From Trichormus sp. M33_DOE_039 (lineage in GTDB: Bacteria > Cyanobacteriota > Cyanobacteriia > Cyanobacteriales > Nostocaceae), in assembly GCA_015296085.1 (NCBI GenBank), contig DVDT01000101.1, positions 1 to 37,459 on the forward strand: a stretch of 37,459 nucleotides of DNA. Reading direction: 5' to 3'. The translations under genes and the position numbers were made by a program. Shown piece after piece: positions 8,513 to 15,998 of this stretch. The notes below the pieces were generated by a model. The model made no database searches and was not told the origin of the DNA. It saw only the letters and a program-made list of their open reading frames with translations. How positions within the stretch are numbered: the stretch's first letter is position 1; every line of letters begins with the position of its first letter.

Positions 8513-8540
8513 TTTACATTGGCAAAATCTTAGTTATAAT
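8513..8540 (+). promoter_or_regulatory. Sigma-70 type promoter for gvpV
   Basis: TTTACA at 8513-8518 and a perfect TATAAT at 8535-8540 are spaced 16 bp apart, 25 bp before the gvpV ATG. This is the best-looking promoter in the gas vesicle block and shows that gvpV can be expressed independently of the gvpA operon. Confidence 0.65.
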
Positions 8541-8565
8541 GCTATCAATTATTCAGGTAGCTTCA

Positions 8566-8880
8566 ATGAAAAAAATACGTAATCGCGGTGCAATTAGACC
8601 TAAAGTTACTACAATGCCTCGTAGTAAATCTGAAGCATCCAATCAATTAGAACTCTATAAACTAGTGACAGAACAACAGCGAATTAAGCAAGAATTGAAT
8701 TTCATTGAGCAGCGGACTGTACTACTTAAACAACGCTTGATTACGCTCAAAACTCAAATAGAAGACACAGAAAGAAATATTCAAAATTTACGAGGTATAG
8801 AAGCAAAAAATTCTCCTGTATCGCGTCCACAGATATTCTTTGAATCCAACAACTACCAAACTTTTGATATTGAATATTGA
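8566..8880 (+). CDS. gvpV: Gas vesicle protein GvpV
   Basis: This is a 104-residue basic, then coiled-coil protein. It opens MKKIRNRGAIRPKVTTMPR, followed by SNQLELYKLVTEQQRIKQEL and a long heptad-rich helix, then a polar tail. This matches the short GvpV proteins of cyanobacterial clusters. The frame is open upstream to 8473, but the upstream part overlaps the promoter and is hydrophobic leader-like noise; ATG 8566 has CAGG about 9 bases ahead. It is on the plus strand, against all other gvp genes here, divergent from the gvpW-like gene and convergent with gvpG. Its precise role in vesicle formation is not known to me. Confidence 0.78.
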   Translation: MKKIRNRGAIRPKVTTMPRSKSEASNQLELYKLVTEQQRIKQELNFIEQRTVLLKQRLITLKTQIEDTERNIQNLRGIEAKNSPVSRPQIFFESNNYQTFDIEY

Positions 8881-8906
8881 GCTAGCACAGTAAATATGAG
8901 ATTATT

Positions 8907-8927
8907 AACCCGCAAATGCGGGTTTTT
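8907..8927 (+). terminator. Rho-independent terminator after gvpV
   Basis: Stem AACCCGC (8907-8913) and GCGGGTT (8918-8924) closes a 4-base loop and runs into a T-tract, 27 bp after the gvpV stop. In the opposite direction there is no T-run, so it mainly serves gvpV. Confidence 0.85.
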
Positions 8928-9008
8928 AATTTTCTGATTTCACTGTCGGTTCTAAATTAAAGAGAACAGCTAGCAGAGGCAAAAAACTCATGATTCAGCA
9001 CTCAGAAG

Positions 9009-9386
9009 TTAAGGTGATAAAACTAAATTTTCATTATCTTCATAATCTGTATTGAATTGAGGGGTTTCTTGGTAAATTTCATTTAATTCTGATGCTGCTG
9101 GCAATGCAGGTTGCAGTGCAAAATGTTCATCTTCTTCTGCTTCATCATTCACGTTTAATTCTTCTTCTAATGCTTGAATTCTTAAAAGTAATTCTTCCTC
9201 TTTCTCCTCAAACTCTTCTTCTGATATTTCACCCATGTCAAAGGATAATTGTAGACTTAATAATTGTTTATGCAAATTTTCTTGGGCATCAAATTCAGTA
9301 TTGGTACGCTCTTGAATTTGTTCTCCAATCCACACTAATCCACTAATTGGCCCCATGACTGGAAATAGTAAGATTTTCCCTAGCAT
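9009..9386 (-). CDS. gvpG: Gas vesicle protein GvpG
   Basis: The 125-residue protein opens with LGKILLFPVMGPISGLVWIG, the GvpG hallmark, and continues into a glutamate-rich coiled coil with the conserved QLLSLQLSFDMGEISEEEFE stretch. It ends in an acidic tail that is longer than in some relatives. GvpG is a minor protein needed for assembly, probably by interaction with GvpF. Its Shine-Dalgarno AGGAG (reverse complement of 9395-9399) overlaps the gvpF stop codon at 9398-9400, with 8 bases to the ATG, so translation of the two is probably coupled. Confidence 0.92.
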   Translation of the reverse strand: MLGKILLFPVMGPISGLVWIGEQIQERTNTEFDAQENLHKQLLSLQLSFDMGEISEEEFEEKEEELLLRIQALEEELNVNDEAEEDEHFALQPALPAASELNEIYQETPQFNTDYEDNENLVLSP

Positions 9387-9397
9387 AATATGGACTC

Positions 9398-10135
9398 CTA
9401 AGCAGTAATTTGAGCAAATGTATAAGGTGCAGTAAAGTTGTTATAGCGAATGCGTAAACGTTCACCAAATCGATCATCAATTGCTTCTACGCGTTCGCTA
9501 AATAAAGATTCTTTGTCCCAAGGAATCAAAAAAGCCGCATTGTAAATCATGTCCTCTGTCATGGGGTCACTTTCGATTACCTCATTTGCTAGAGGCTTTA
9601 ACTCATTAAAGAAAGCTTGAATTACAGATTGTTTGCGGGCTGCTAAATTACTTTCAATTAATTGCCCAATATGAATCACTTCCTCCATGCTTAAAGCCTT
9701 TCCCTCCATTTGATCACGCTGCTGCCTCAAATTGGGATTAGACTCCATCATGGCTTGCAATTCAGCTTTAGTGTCCCAAAAAATCTTGATGCTAACTTCT
9801 CGCGTGCCGTGCAATTTTTGGAATAATTCTTGTAGTCTCTCTTTGTATGGTTGGATGAGTTGTGTGATTACTGTGTCCCAACTTTTGACAACTAATCCAA
9901 AACGCAAAGGTAGAAGAGTACAGAACCCTTCTTGCATTGCTTGTTCAAGAACTTTTTCGTGACTGATTAAATTACGACGGGAGGCTAAATATTTCTCTTG
10001 TTTTGCTTCTGAATATAAAAAAGTTAATCCATCAATTACTTGACTATAAACTGGTTGAGAATCCAATCCTTTGATTGCAATTGTTGTGGGAATTGCATCA
10101 GGAAAAATTCCGTAGAGATAAAAACCGCAATCCAT
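9398..10135 (-). CDS. gvpF: Gas vesicle protein GvpF
   Basis: Full-length cyanobacterial GvpF of about 245 residues. The N-terminal domain starts DCGFYLYGIFPDAIP, then PVYSQVIDGLTFLYSEAKQE, the signature TLLPLRFGLVV, the helix ALSMEEVIHIGQLIE, and a C-terminal alpha/beta domain ending RIRYNNFTAPYTFAQITA. GvpF is a structural/assembly component on the inner face of the nascent vesicle. Three starts are stacked (TTG 10144, ATG 10141, ATG 10135); I give the last, which directly precedes the conserved core, but 10141 is equally possible. It lies 12 bp upstream of gvpG. Confidence 0.92.
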   Translation of the reverse strand: MDCGFYLYGIFPDAIPTTIAIKGLDSQPVYSQVIDGLTFLYSEAKQEKYLASRRNLISHEKVLEQAMQEGFCTLLPLRFGLVVKSWDTVITQLIQPYKERLQELFQKLHGTREVSIKIFWDTKAELQAMMESNPNLRQQRDQMEGKALSMEEVIHIGQLIESNLAARKQSVIQAFFNELKPLANEVIESDPMTEDMIYNAAFLIPWDKESLFSERVEAIDDRFGERLRIRYNNFTAPYTFAQITA

Positions 10136-10159
10136 GATCATCAAAAATACTAACTTTAA

Positions 10160-10633
10160 TTACAAAGGTTTTGCTGTCAAAACTAAACGTAACTTGGCAT
10201 GAATGAGATTGAGTTGTGCTAAACCCAAATCTATCTCGCCATCTACTACAATCCCGGTGTTTAAAAGACGGTCTAGTAGTTCTAGCACTGAAGGTTGAGT
10301 CCCAGGTTCACCAGGATAATAAGAACCAGGTGATGGTAAAAGAGTACCGACATCTCCTAAATGGACATTTAAGTCTGTGGGATCGATCTCAAAAATCTGG
10401 CACAAATTTAAAACTTGTTCTTCTAACTTTTTCAAGCTTTCTGCGGCTTGTTCTAGTTCAGATTCACTGAGACATCCCTGATCCATGCGTCGGATTACTT
10501 GCGCTTCCATCAGCTGACGTACTAGTTCCACTACAGTTAAAAGTAGAGGAACTAAACCCGCTTGGCTATTAGCTTTAGATGTGATAGGTGGCAAATCAGG
10601 AGAGCTTTCAACTGGATTACAAACCATTGTCAT
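10160..10633 (-). CDS. gvpK: Gas vesicle protein GvpK
   Basis: The 157-residue protein has the GvpK helix AGLVPLLLTVVELVRQLMEA followed by QVIRRMD and a coiled segment, LNVHLGDVGTLLPSPGSYYP, and a C-terminal GvpA-like helix pair (LLDRLLNTGIVVDGEIDL, HAKLRLVLT). GvpK is a minor protein required for vesicle formation. It lies 24 bp upstream of the gvpF reading frame and 79 bp downstream of gvpJ; that gap is too small for the gvpX gene that I recall at this place in Microcystis. Confidence 0.92.
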   Translation of the reverse strand: MTMVCNPVESSPDLPPITSKANSQAGLVPLLLTVVELVRQLMEAQVIRRMDQGCLSESELEQAAESLKKLEEQVLNLCQIFEIDPTDLNVHLGDVGTLLPSPGSYYPGEPGTQPSVLELLDRLLNTGIVVDGEIDLGLAQLNLIHAKLRLVLTAKPL

Positions 10634-10712
10634 GATGCCATCTACCTTTTCTAAAGTTATTGAAATCTGTGCAATCTTGGGGTGAAATTAATTTGATATT
10701 TTCAACAGTTAA

Positions 10713-11153
10713 CTAAGCCTCAAGTTGCGAATCTTCTACTAATTCATTTAATTGACTGCTGACCTCATTCTCAGCATTAGTGGATAATGTAACGCTCTCT
10801 TTCAAATTGGCCGCCGTGAGCAGACGAAGCTGAGTTTCTAAACTTTCTAGCCGTTGATGAAGTTGTTGGTTTTCTTCAATTAAATGTTGAGATTTGCTAC
10901 TGAGATAGGGGTCATTTTCCCACCAATTAATACCCATCTCACGGGCTTTATCAACAGAGGAAATTAATAAGCGAATGCGGATATGTAGCAGTTCAGTAGA
11001 AGCAATGGAGACAGAGATATCACCAGCAATCACAATTCCTTTATCCAACACCCGTTCGAGAATATCTGCTAAGGTAGAACCTTGCGTAGATGTGGAAATC
11101 GCTCGACTGGAGTTAGTTAGCGGACGTGTTGGCTGTAGTGGGGTAGTAGTCAC
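10713..11153 (-). CDS. gvpJ: Gas vesicle protein GvpJ
   Basis: A 146-residue paralogue of GvpA. The GvpA core is seen as TLADILERVLDKGIVIAGDI, SVSIASTELLHIRIRLLI and DKAREMGINWW; this is followed by a coiled coil (QHLIEENQQLHQRLESLETQ) and an acidic tail absent from GvpA. GvpJ is a minor shell-like protein thought to act in nucleation or at the vesicle tips. The start is GTG, two bases after the gvpN stop, so translational coupling with gvpN is likely. Confidence 0.92.
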   Translation of the reverse strand: MTTTPLQPTRPLTNSSRAISTSTQGSTLADILERVLDKGIVIAGDISVSIASTELLHIRIRLLISSVDKAREMGINWWENDPYLSSKSQHLIEENQQLHQRLESLETQLRLLTAANLKESVTLSTNAENEVSSQLNELVEDSQLEA

Positions 11154-11155
11154 GA

Positions 11156-12223
11156 TTAATTCGACTCTTTGATGTTAGGTATAGTTTTGTTAATCACTAA
11201 GCCTTTTTGTTGGAGAGGCATAGGATTTTCTGGAGTTGCTTGTTCGTCTTCTGCGCTCACTGTGTCATCTGATGTGACACGATGATGTGATTCCTCTATT
11301 GCTTGTATGTGTAGCTGGTTGAGCAATTCTAAGAAAATAGTTGTGGCTTCGCTGGCAGACCAATTCGTGCGATTGAATAGCACATCTGCACAAATTTCTT
11401 TAAAATCTGAATTCTCTGGTAAGACCAAAATATTGTGTTCCCCACAAACCTTCGCAATCATCAAACAAGACCTTAAGCCAGAGGTCTTTTCCCCACCAGT
11501 TCCTAAACGAAATGCTTTTACTAAACGTACAATTAACTGAGCATCTTCTCTAGCAATGCCGGTTTTATGAACTAGGATCTCGATTTGAGTTTGCTCATCC
11601 GGTTCTGGCATATTAATAGTTATCAACCTATCCATTAAAGCGTCTTGCGTTGAATGAACTCCGCAGTATTCTTCAGGGTTGGAGGTAAAGATTGCCCGAA
11701 ATTGGGGATTAACGTGGAGGTATTCTGGCTGATTGCTACTGGGAGGAAGGGTAAGAATTTTTTCTTCCAATGCTGAAAGTAAGACGTTGTTTACTTCAGG
11801 TTTAGAACGGTTAAATTCATCGTAGACTAAGGTAAAACCTTCACGACAGGCTAAAGTTAATCGAGAGTCAACCCAATTTTGCTTCAGTTCATCTTCGACT
11901 TTCAGAACGTTGTGAATGTAATTATCCAATAACTTTTTATGGGTGTAACCAGATTCACTACCAATCAAGTCAGAACTTTTAAATTCATCATCTCCGAAGA
12001 CTAACATAATTGGTCTATCTAGACAGTTAGCTAAGTGCATAGCTAAAGTTGTTTTTCCTGTACCAGCCGGGCCGCGTAAGTGAATTGCAAACCCTGATGT
12101 GAGATAACGTAGTGCGCGAATGGCCACTCGCTCGATTGCTGGTGTGACGACAAACTGCCCAGGACGAACACGAAGAACAGCTCTTTTCTTATTATTTGCG
12201 GGATGATTTGTGGTGAGAGTCAT
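11156..12223 (-). CDS. gvpN: Gas vesicle ATPase GvpN
   Basis: A MoxR-like AAA+ ATPase of 355 residues. The Walker A motif is [11 protein letters not shown] near residue 55, Walker B is [13 protein letters not shown] near 132, and sensor-1 is [14 protein letters not shown]. The GvpN-specific start [18 protein letters not shown] is present. A polar C-terminal tail of about 45 residues (from about [11 protein letters not shown]) looks like a linker. GvpN is an assembly ATPase that lets vesicles grow to full width. No Shine-Dalgarno is evident before the ATG. Confidence 0.95.
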   Translation of the reverse strand: MTLTTNHPANNKKRAVLRVRPGQFVVTPAIERVAIRALRYLTSGFAIHLRGPAGTGKTTLAMHLANCLDRPIMLVFGDDEFKSSDLIGSESGYTHKKLLDNYIHNVLKVEDELKQNWVDSRLTLACREGFTLVYDEFNRSKPEVNNVLLSALEEKILTLPPSSNQPEYLHVNPQFRAIFTSNPEEYCGVHSTQDALMDRLITINMPEPDEQTQIEILVHKTGIAREDAQLIVRLVKAFRLGTGGEKTSGLRSCLMIAKVCGEHNILVLPENSDFKEICADVLFNRTNWSASEATTIFLELLNQLHIQAIEESHHRVTSDDTVSAEDEQATPENPMPLQQKGLVINKTIPNIKESN

Positions 12224-12342
12224 AGATGAATTTGAAGTGAACTAATATTGTCAAACAAAAAAATTGAGATGCTTAGATACAATTTGTAAATAGATGTGTT
12301 ATTCTAGGTATAGAAATTATCAATCAGTATCTATAGCTTAGT

Positions 12343-12365
12343 AACTCCTTCAAAATATAGGAGTT
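12343..12365 (-). terminator. Hairpin upstream of gvpN (possible attenuator)
   Basis: AACTCCT (12343-12349) pairs with AGGAGTT (12359-12365) across a 9-base loop; one more A-T pair extends it. In the minus-strand transcript no long U-run follows, so termination is doubtful. Confidence 0.35.
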
Positions 12366-12489
12366 ATTTATTGTTAACTAGAAGCATAAATCGAGGAATA
12401 GAGTTTAGGGGTGGTTCAGCTCCTTGCATTAAATTAAGCAATAGCTTAGGATATTTAAAGTTTTACATTAAAACTCATTGTTGAATTCG

Positions 12490-12530
12490 CCCCCTGGTCT
12501 GACCAGTTTTTAACCTGGAAGATTAGGGGG
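12490..12530 (-). terminator. Two-tier hairpin after gvpC
   Basis: Outer arms CCCCCT (12490-12495) and AGGGGG (12525-12530) enclose inner arms CCAG (12503-12506) and CTGG (12515-12518); a perfect palindrome CTGGTCTGACCAG overlaps it. It starts about 60 bp past the gvpC stop. On the minus strand the 3' flank lacks a T-run, so it may act as an RNA stabiliser or weak terminator. Confidence 0.4.
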
Positions 12531-12589
12531 TTTTACTATCTAGCCAAGTCAATAAGTTCACTCCATTGTTGGGGAGCATTGACTAATTA

Positions 12590-12979
12590 CTAAAATGTGC
12601 CGAAAACGCTGGCAAACAAATCTTGCCGAAATTGGTGCAGATTTTGCCTTTGTGCTTTTGCTTTCTTAGCTCTGTCCTTTGCTGTTTCAGCTAAAAAGTC
12701 GTAAGTATTATGCTCCAGGTCTTGGTGGAACTGATGCAAAAACTTTGCTTGTGCTTGTGCTTGAGCAAATCTCGCTTTGGCTGTTTTCGCTAGAAAATCT
12801 TGAGTTGTGTACTCAAGTTCTTCGTGGAACATACGCAGCTCTTGCGCTTGCTTTTTAGCTTGCTCTTGTCTGTGTTCTGTTGTTGCGGACAAGAATTCAC
12901 GAGTCTCTCTGAATAGTTGATTGACTTCCTCAGCGATTGACTGATGCTCTTGCCGGATTCTTTGCATTAAAGCCGTCAT
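12590..12979 (-). CDS. gvpC: Gas vesicle outer protein GvpC (short form)
   Basis: The 129-residue protein is built of 33-residue repeats: Phe-Leu pairs at 29-30, 62-63 and 95-96 mark an exact 33-residue period, giving two full repeats and one slightly short one, with HxFHxDLE and DFLAxTAKxR as repeat landmarks. The N-terminal 28 residues ([19 protein letters not shown]) resemble the conserved GvpC start. GvpC winds around the outside of the shell and strengthens it. The Anabaena flos-aquae protein has five such repeats, so this one is short, which is expected to affect collapse pressure. GGAG lies six bases before the ATG. The sequence is rich in Gln, Ala and Lys. Confidence 0.92.
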   Translation of the reverse strand: MTALMQRIRQEHQSIAEEVNQLFRETREFLSATTEHRQEQAKKQAQELRMFHEELEYTTQDFLAKTAKARFAQAQAQAKFLHQFHQDLEHNTYDFLAETAKDRAKKAKAQRQNLHQFRQDLFASVFGTF

Positions 12980-13089
12980 GAGTTTCTCCGCAATATAATT
13001 ACAATCTTGAAGGAACTACATTTACTGGATAATTGAGATTCAGCAAATGTAGCTCGCAGAATATCTGCTTTTTTCGCCTGTTCCTTTTT

Positions 13090-13112
13090 GATACTCTTGA
13101 TTCAAAAGTATC
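13090..13112 (-). promoter_or_regulatory. Hairpin in the gvpA-gvpC spacer
   Basis: GATACTCTTG and CAAAAGTATC form a ten-pair stem with one mismatch and a three-base loop (ATT). It lies between gvpA and gvpC. The minus-strand 3' flank is AAAAAGG, not a U-tract, so it more likely protects or processes the gvpA message than terminates it. Confidence 0.45.
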
Positions 13113-13171
13113 AGGATGAGGGAATAAAAGCAGAATCAATATCAGGATTACAAATTAGTAATTCTGAGTAA

Positions 13172-13387
13172 TTAAGCAGGCATTGCGGCGGATTGAGTTA
13201 GACCTACGGCTTCTGCATATTTCAGGTAGGTTTCTACAGATGCAATCACGATGCGGGCTTCAATTGCTAATAGTTCAATACCAACTAAAGAAACACGTAC
13301 CCAAGCATCTACAACGATACCTTTGTCTAAGATACGATCAATAACTTCTGCCAAGCTGGAGGAAGAATTAGTTTTTTCAACTGCCAT
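13172..13387 (-). CDS. gvpA: Gas vesicle structural protein GvpA
   Basis: The 71-residue major shell protein. [40 protein letters not shown] and [15 protein letters not shown] form the near-invariant helix-strand-strand-helix core. The subunits polymerise into the ribbed, water-excluding wall. Only one gvpA copy is present, while several cyanobacteria have tandem copies. AAGG is nine bases before the ATG. gvpA is first in the operon and is followed by gvpC after 192 bp. Confidence 0.98.
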   Translation of the reverse strand: MAVEKTNSSSSLAEVIDRILDKGIVVDAWVRVSLVGIELLAIEARIVIASVETYLKYAEAVGLTQSAAMPA

Positions 13388-13774
13388 TGTTTTACACCTT
13401 AACTCATTGTTGATTCTTAGTACTGGCTAGGCATTTGCTCTAGCTCGTTACTGAATTAATCTTAGACTCGGCTCTTCGGTAATGTAAAGAGTTTAACAGG
13501 ATGAAAAGTGTAAAGAAATGCAAAAAAAGTTACAATGTAACAGCAAAAATGTAAACTTATAGTTTGAATTGTATGTTCTTGCAATATTTTTTATTGAAAA
13601 TGTCAGTTTTTATCTGAAAAATTGTTTGTTTTGTGAGTTTTTCTGTATATTTTTGTTTAAAAACATCGCTATTTATTTTAAGTAAAAGTTGCTTCGATTT
13701 AAGTAATAATACGGTTTCTAAATGTTTGGTGGTATAACATAGGATATTTTCAACAATTATTTTTGACCAAAATC
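13388..13774. other. Divergent regulatory region between gvpA and an unknown gene
   Basis: This very AT-rich 387-bp region must hold the promoters of gvpA (minus) and of the unknown gene at 13775 (plus). Apart from the gvpA promoter candidate and the 13-bp palindrome at 13529-13541, TATAAC at about 13733 may be the -10 of the plus-strand gene; its -35 is unclear. No coding sequence was seen. Confidence 0.5.
13459..13488 (-). promoter_or_regulatory. Candidate gvpA operon promoter
   Basis: On the minus strand TTTACA (complement of 13483-13488) is followed after 18 bp by TAAGAT (complement of 13459-13464), about 70 bp before the gvpA ATG. Upstream lies the palindrome GTTACAATGTAAC (13529-13541), a possible operator. 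No known gvpA promoter was available to compare. Confidence 0.45.
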
Positions 13775-14041
13775 ATGTCTATAGAAGCTACTTCTGATCC
13801 AGTACGCCAAGGAGCGTTAGCCGGGCTAATTGCTACCTTTGTACAGCAAGGACATCCGCCTCAGTATGCTCAATTTATGGCAACTTCTATTATTTTTCAG
13901 ACAGACTTAGATTTAAGAAATGCCCAAATTTCTCGTCTTTTAAATTGGTTGAAACAGGAACATGAGAGTGTTTATACATCTGCTTTAACTGTAGTGGAAA
14001 AAACTCGTGAGGAATTTGAGCGTCGCGTTCAACAAGATTGA
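13775..14041 (+). CDS. Unknown 88-residue protein divergent from gvpA
   Basis: I do not recognise a named family. The protein starts MSIEATSDPVRQGALAGLIA and is predicted largely helical: a hydrophobic first helix, a HPPQYAQFMATSIIFQTDLD segment, then amphipathic helices (RLLNWLKQEHESVY) and a charged C-terminus. No signal peptide or transmembrane helix is obvious. A TTG at 13763 would add four residues; the ATG is preferred. A strong terminator follows, so it is a real single-gene transcript. Its divergent placement with gvpA suggests, but does not show, a link with gas vesicles. Confidence 0.7.
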   Translation: MSIEATSDPVRQGALAGLIATFVQQGHPPQYAQFMATSIIFQTDLDLRNAQISRLLNWLKQEHESVYTSALTVVEKTREEFERRVQQD

Positions 14042-14086
14042 ATCGAGCTACTTTCTTGAGAAATGGGATGGTATTTTGAAGAATAA

Positions 14087-14119
14087 TTCAGCAGTCAGTA
14101 GTGACTGCTGAATTTTTTT
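14087..14119 (+). terminator. Strong terminator after the gene divergent from gvpA
   Basis: TTCAGCAGTCA (14087-14097) and TGACTGCTGAA (14102-14112) form a perfect 11-bp stem with a GTAG loop, followed by seven T. Confidence 0.92.
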
Positions 14120-14137
14120 CTTGCTGACTAAAAGACA

Positions 14138-15769
14138 ATGTACAAAATCCTCTCTAAACAAACTGCTTCTATGTACACCCGTGACGGTGTGCGCCTTGAC
14201 GCAGATATCTATCGTCCTGATGGAGAAGGTGAGTTTCCTGTATTATTAATGCGACAACCTTATGGTAGGGCGATCGCGTCTACTGTGGTTTATGCTCATC
14301 CTACTTGGTATGCAGCTCATGGTTACATCGTTGTGATTCAAGACGTGCGGGGACGCGGTACTTCAGAAGGAGAATTTCAGTTATTCACTCACGAGATTGC
14401 TGACGGTGCAGATAGTGTTAATTGGGCTGCAAGTCTATCTGGTAGTAACGGATTGGTGGGAATGTATGGCTTTTCTTATCAGGGGATGACTCAATTATAT
14501 GCGGCGATCGCCAAATCGCCAGCCCTAAAAACTATTTGCCCCGCGATGATTGGCTATGATTTGTATCCTGATTGGGCTTATGAAGGCGGTGCATTTTGTT
14601 TGCACACTAATTTAGCTTGGGCGATACAATTGGCTACGGAAACAGCTCGGTTACGAGGTGATCAACTAGCGTATCAAGCCTTATTTGCTGCATCGCGTCA
14701 TCTACCTGTAAATCATCCTGAAATTTTGCAACAACTCGCGCCAGAATCTTTTTATCACGATTGGGTAGCCCATCCCAAAGCTGATCATTATTGGCAAGAA
14801 CTCTCCCCCAAAAGCTATTTCTCTGAAGTAGACTTACCGATGTTGCATATCGGCGGTTGGTTTGATACTTATCTGCGCGGTACACTGCACCTCTACAAAG
14901 ATATGGTAGCCCGCGCCACCACTCCCCAACATTTAGTCATCGGGCCTTGGGCGCATTTACCTTGGGGACGCAAAGTTGGTGCAGTCGATTTTGGTCAACT
15001 AGCTGCTAGTCCTGTAGACCAAATGCAGATTCGCTGGTTTGATCAATTTCTCAAAGGTGTAAATACAGGTTTATTAGAAGAGTCTTCTGTATGCTTGTTT
15101 GAAATGGGTAGTAACATTTGGCAAACTTTACCCAGCTTACCTACACCAAACCAAAAATCCTACTTTTTGTCAACCACAGGACTAGCCAGCATCAGAGAAG
15201 ATGCCGGAATCCTCATACCCAACCCCCATTTCCTAGTCCTCAGTCCCCAAGACTTACTAGTCCACGATCCTTGGCGACCAGTCCCAGCGACGGGTGGTCA
15301 TGCCGCAATCCCGGCTGGTGTATTTGAGCGATCGCAAATTGATTGTCGTTCTGATGTTTTAACTTACACGAGCGCACCTTTGACCGCAGATTTATTGCTA
15401 CTGGGGGATGTATTAGTAGAAATTTGTTGTGAATCTGACCAAGATGGTTATGATTTGTGTGCTGTATTGTCGCAAGTATATCCTGATGGTAGTGTTTACA
15501 ACATAACCCAGGGTTATTTACATTGCCAGGACGGTAAAAACAGCGTCACTAGAAAGATAGAACTGCAACCAATATCTATCAGAATAGCCACAGGTAATTG
15601 TTTGCGTTTGAGTTTGAGTTTAGCTTGTTACCCAGCCTATGCTATGAACTCCGGGAATGGGACTGTATTAAGTAGCGATAGTTTAATGAATGCTCAGATC
15701 ATCACACTGACAGTTAATTGTGCAGCTTCTCAGGTTTTGTTACCAGTAATATCAAGTTTGGCGAATTAG
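14138..15769 (+). CDS. CocE/NonD family (S15-type) alpha/beta hydrolase
   Basis: A 543-residue protein with the X-Pro dipeptidyl-peptidase/cocaine-esterase layout. The N-terminal alpha/beta-hydrolase domain has TRDGVRLDADIYRP, the oxyanion-region VIQDVRGRGTSEGEF, nucleophile elbow GMYGFSYQGMTQ (Ser near 115), catalytic Asp in GGWFDTYLRG and His in IGPWAHLPWG. The C-terminal part from about residue 370 is the jelly-roll domain. It should cleave ester or amide bonds of small acyl compounds; the substrate is unknown. No signal peptide is seen, so it is probably cytoplasmic. It begins 18 bp after the preceding terminator. Confidence 0.9.
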   Translation: MYKILSKQTASMYTRDGVRLDADIYRPDGEGEFPVLLMRQPYGRAIASTVVYAHPTWYAAHGYIVVIQDVRGRGTSEGEFQLFTHEIADGADSVNWAASLSGSNGLVGMYGFSYQGMTQLYAAIAKSPALKTICPAMIGYDLYPDWAYEGGAFCLHTNLAWAIQLATETARLRGDQLAYQALFAASRHLPVNHPEILQQLAPESFYHDWVAHPKADHYWQELSPKSYFSEVDLPMLHIGGWFDTYLRGTLHLYKDMVARATTPQHLVIGPWAHLPWGRKVGAVDFGQLAASPVDQMQIRWFDQFLKGVNTGLLEESSVCLFEMGSNIWQTLPSLPTPNQKSYFLSTTGLASIREDAGILIPNPHFLVLSPQDLLVHDPWRPVPATGGHAAIPAGVFERSQIDCRSDVLTYTSAPLTADLLLLGDVLVEICCESDQDGYDLCAVLSQVYPDGSVYNITQGYLHCQDGKNSVTRKIELQPISIRIATGNCLRLSLSLACYPAYAMNSGNGTVLSSDSLMNAQIITLTVNCAASQVLLPVISSLAN

Positions 15770-15830
15770 TTGCAATCACTAAACTCTAGATGGAAAGCGC
15801 AAAAGCCTATCCTCTCCACTGACTTGAAAG

Positions 15831-15926
15831 GGGTGTAGGGGTGTAGGGGTGTAGGGGTGTAGGAGTGTAGGGGTATAGGGGTGTAAGGGTATAGGGGTGT
15901 AGGGGTATAGGGGTATAGGGGTGTAG
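15831..15926. repeat. Octanucleotide tandem repeat, 12 units
   Basis: Twelve consecutive 8-bp units of consensus GGGTGTAG (variants GGGTATAG, GAGTGTAG, GGGTGTAA) run without slippage through 15926. Such short tandem repeats are common in Nostocales spacers and vary in number between strains. The minus-strand open frame of Pro-Tyr-Thr repeats over it is not a gene. Confidence 0.95.
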
Positions 15927-15998
15927 GGGAAAGACACCTTTCCTCCTTGACTGTGAAACTTGTTTAATTGGGACTGCCTTGATTGACAGCAAACACTA

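Larger units (their letters stand above)
12224..12589. other. gvpC-gvpN spacer with two hairpins
   Basis: This 366-bp gap separates gvpC from gvpN on the minus strand. I see no gene in it. It holds two inverted repeats, listed separately, and otherwise AT-rich sequence. They could attenuate read-through or stabilise the gvpA-gvpC message, which in cyanobacteria is much more abundant than the distal gvp transcripts. No convincing promoter for gvpN was found. Confidence 0.55.

Noticed and set aside
8473-8565. 31-residue hydrophobic extension of GvpV, possibly a signal peptide
   Set aside because: It overlaps a strong promoter, and the conserved GvpV start is at 8566.
15807-15992. Pro-Tyr-Thr-rich 61-residue open frame
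   Set aside because: It is a translation of the octanucleotide tandem repeat.
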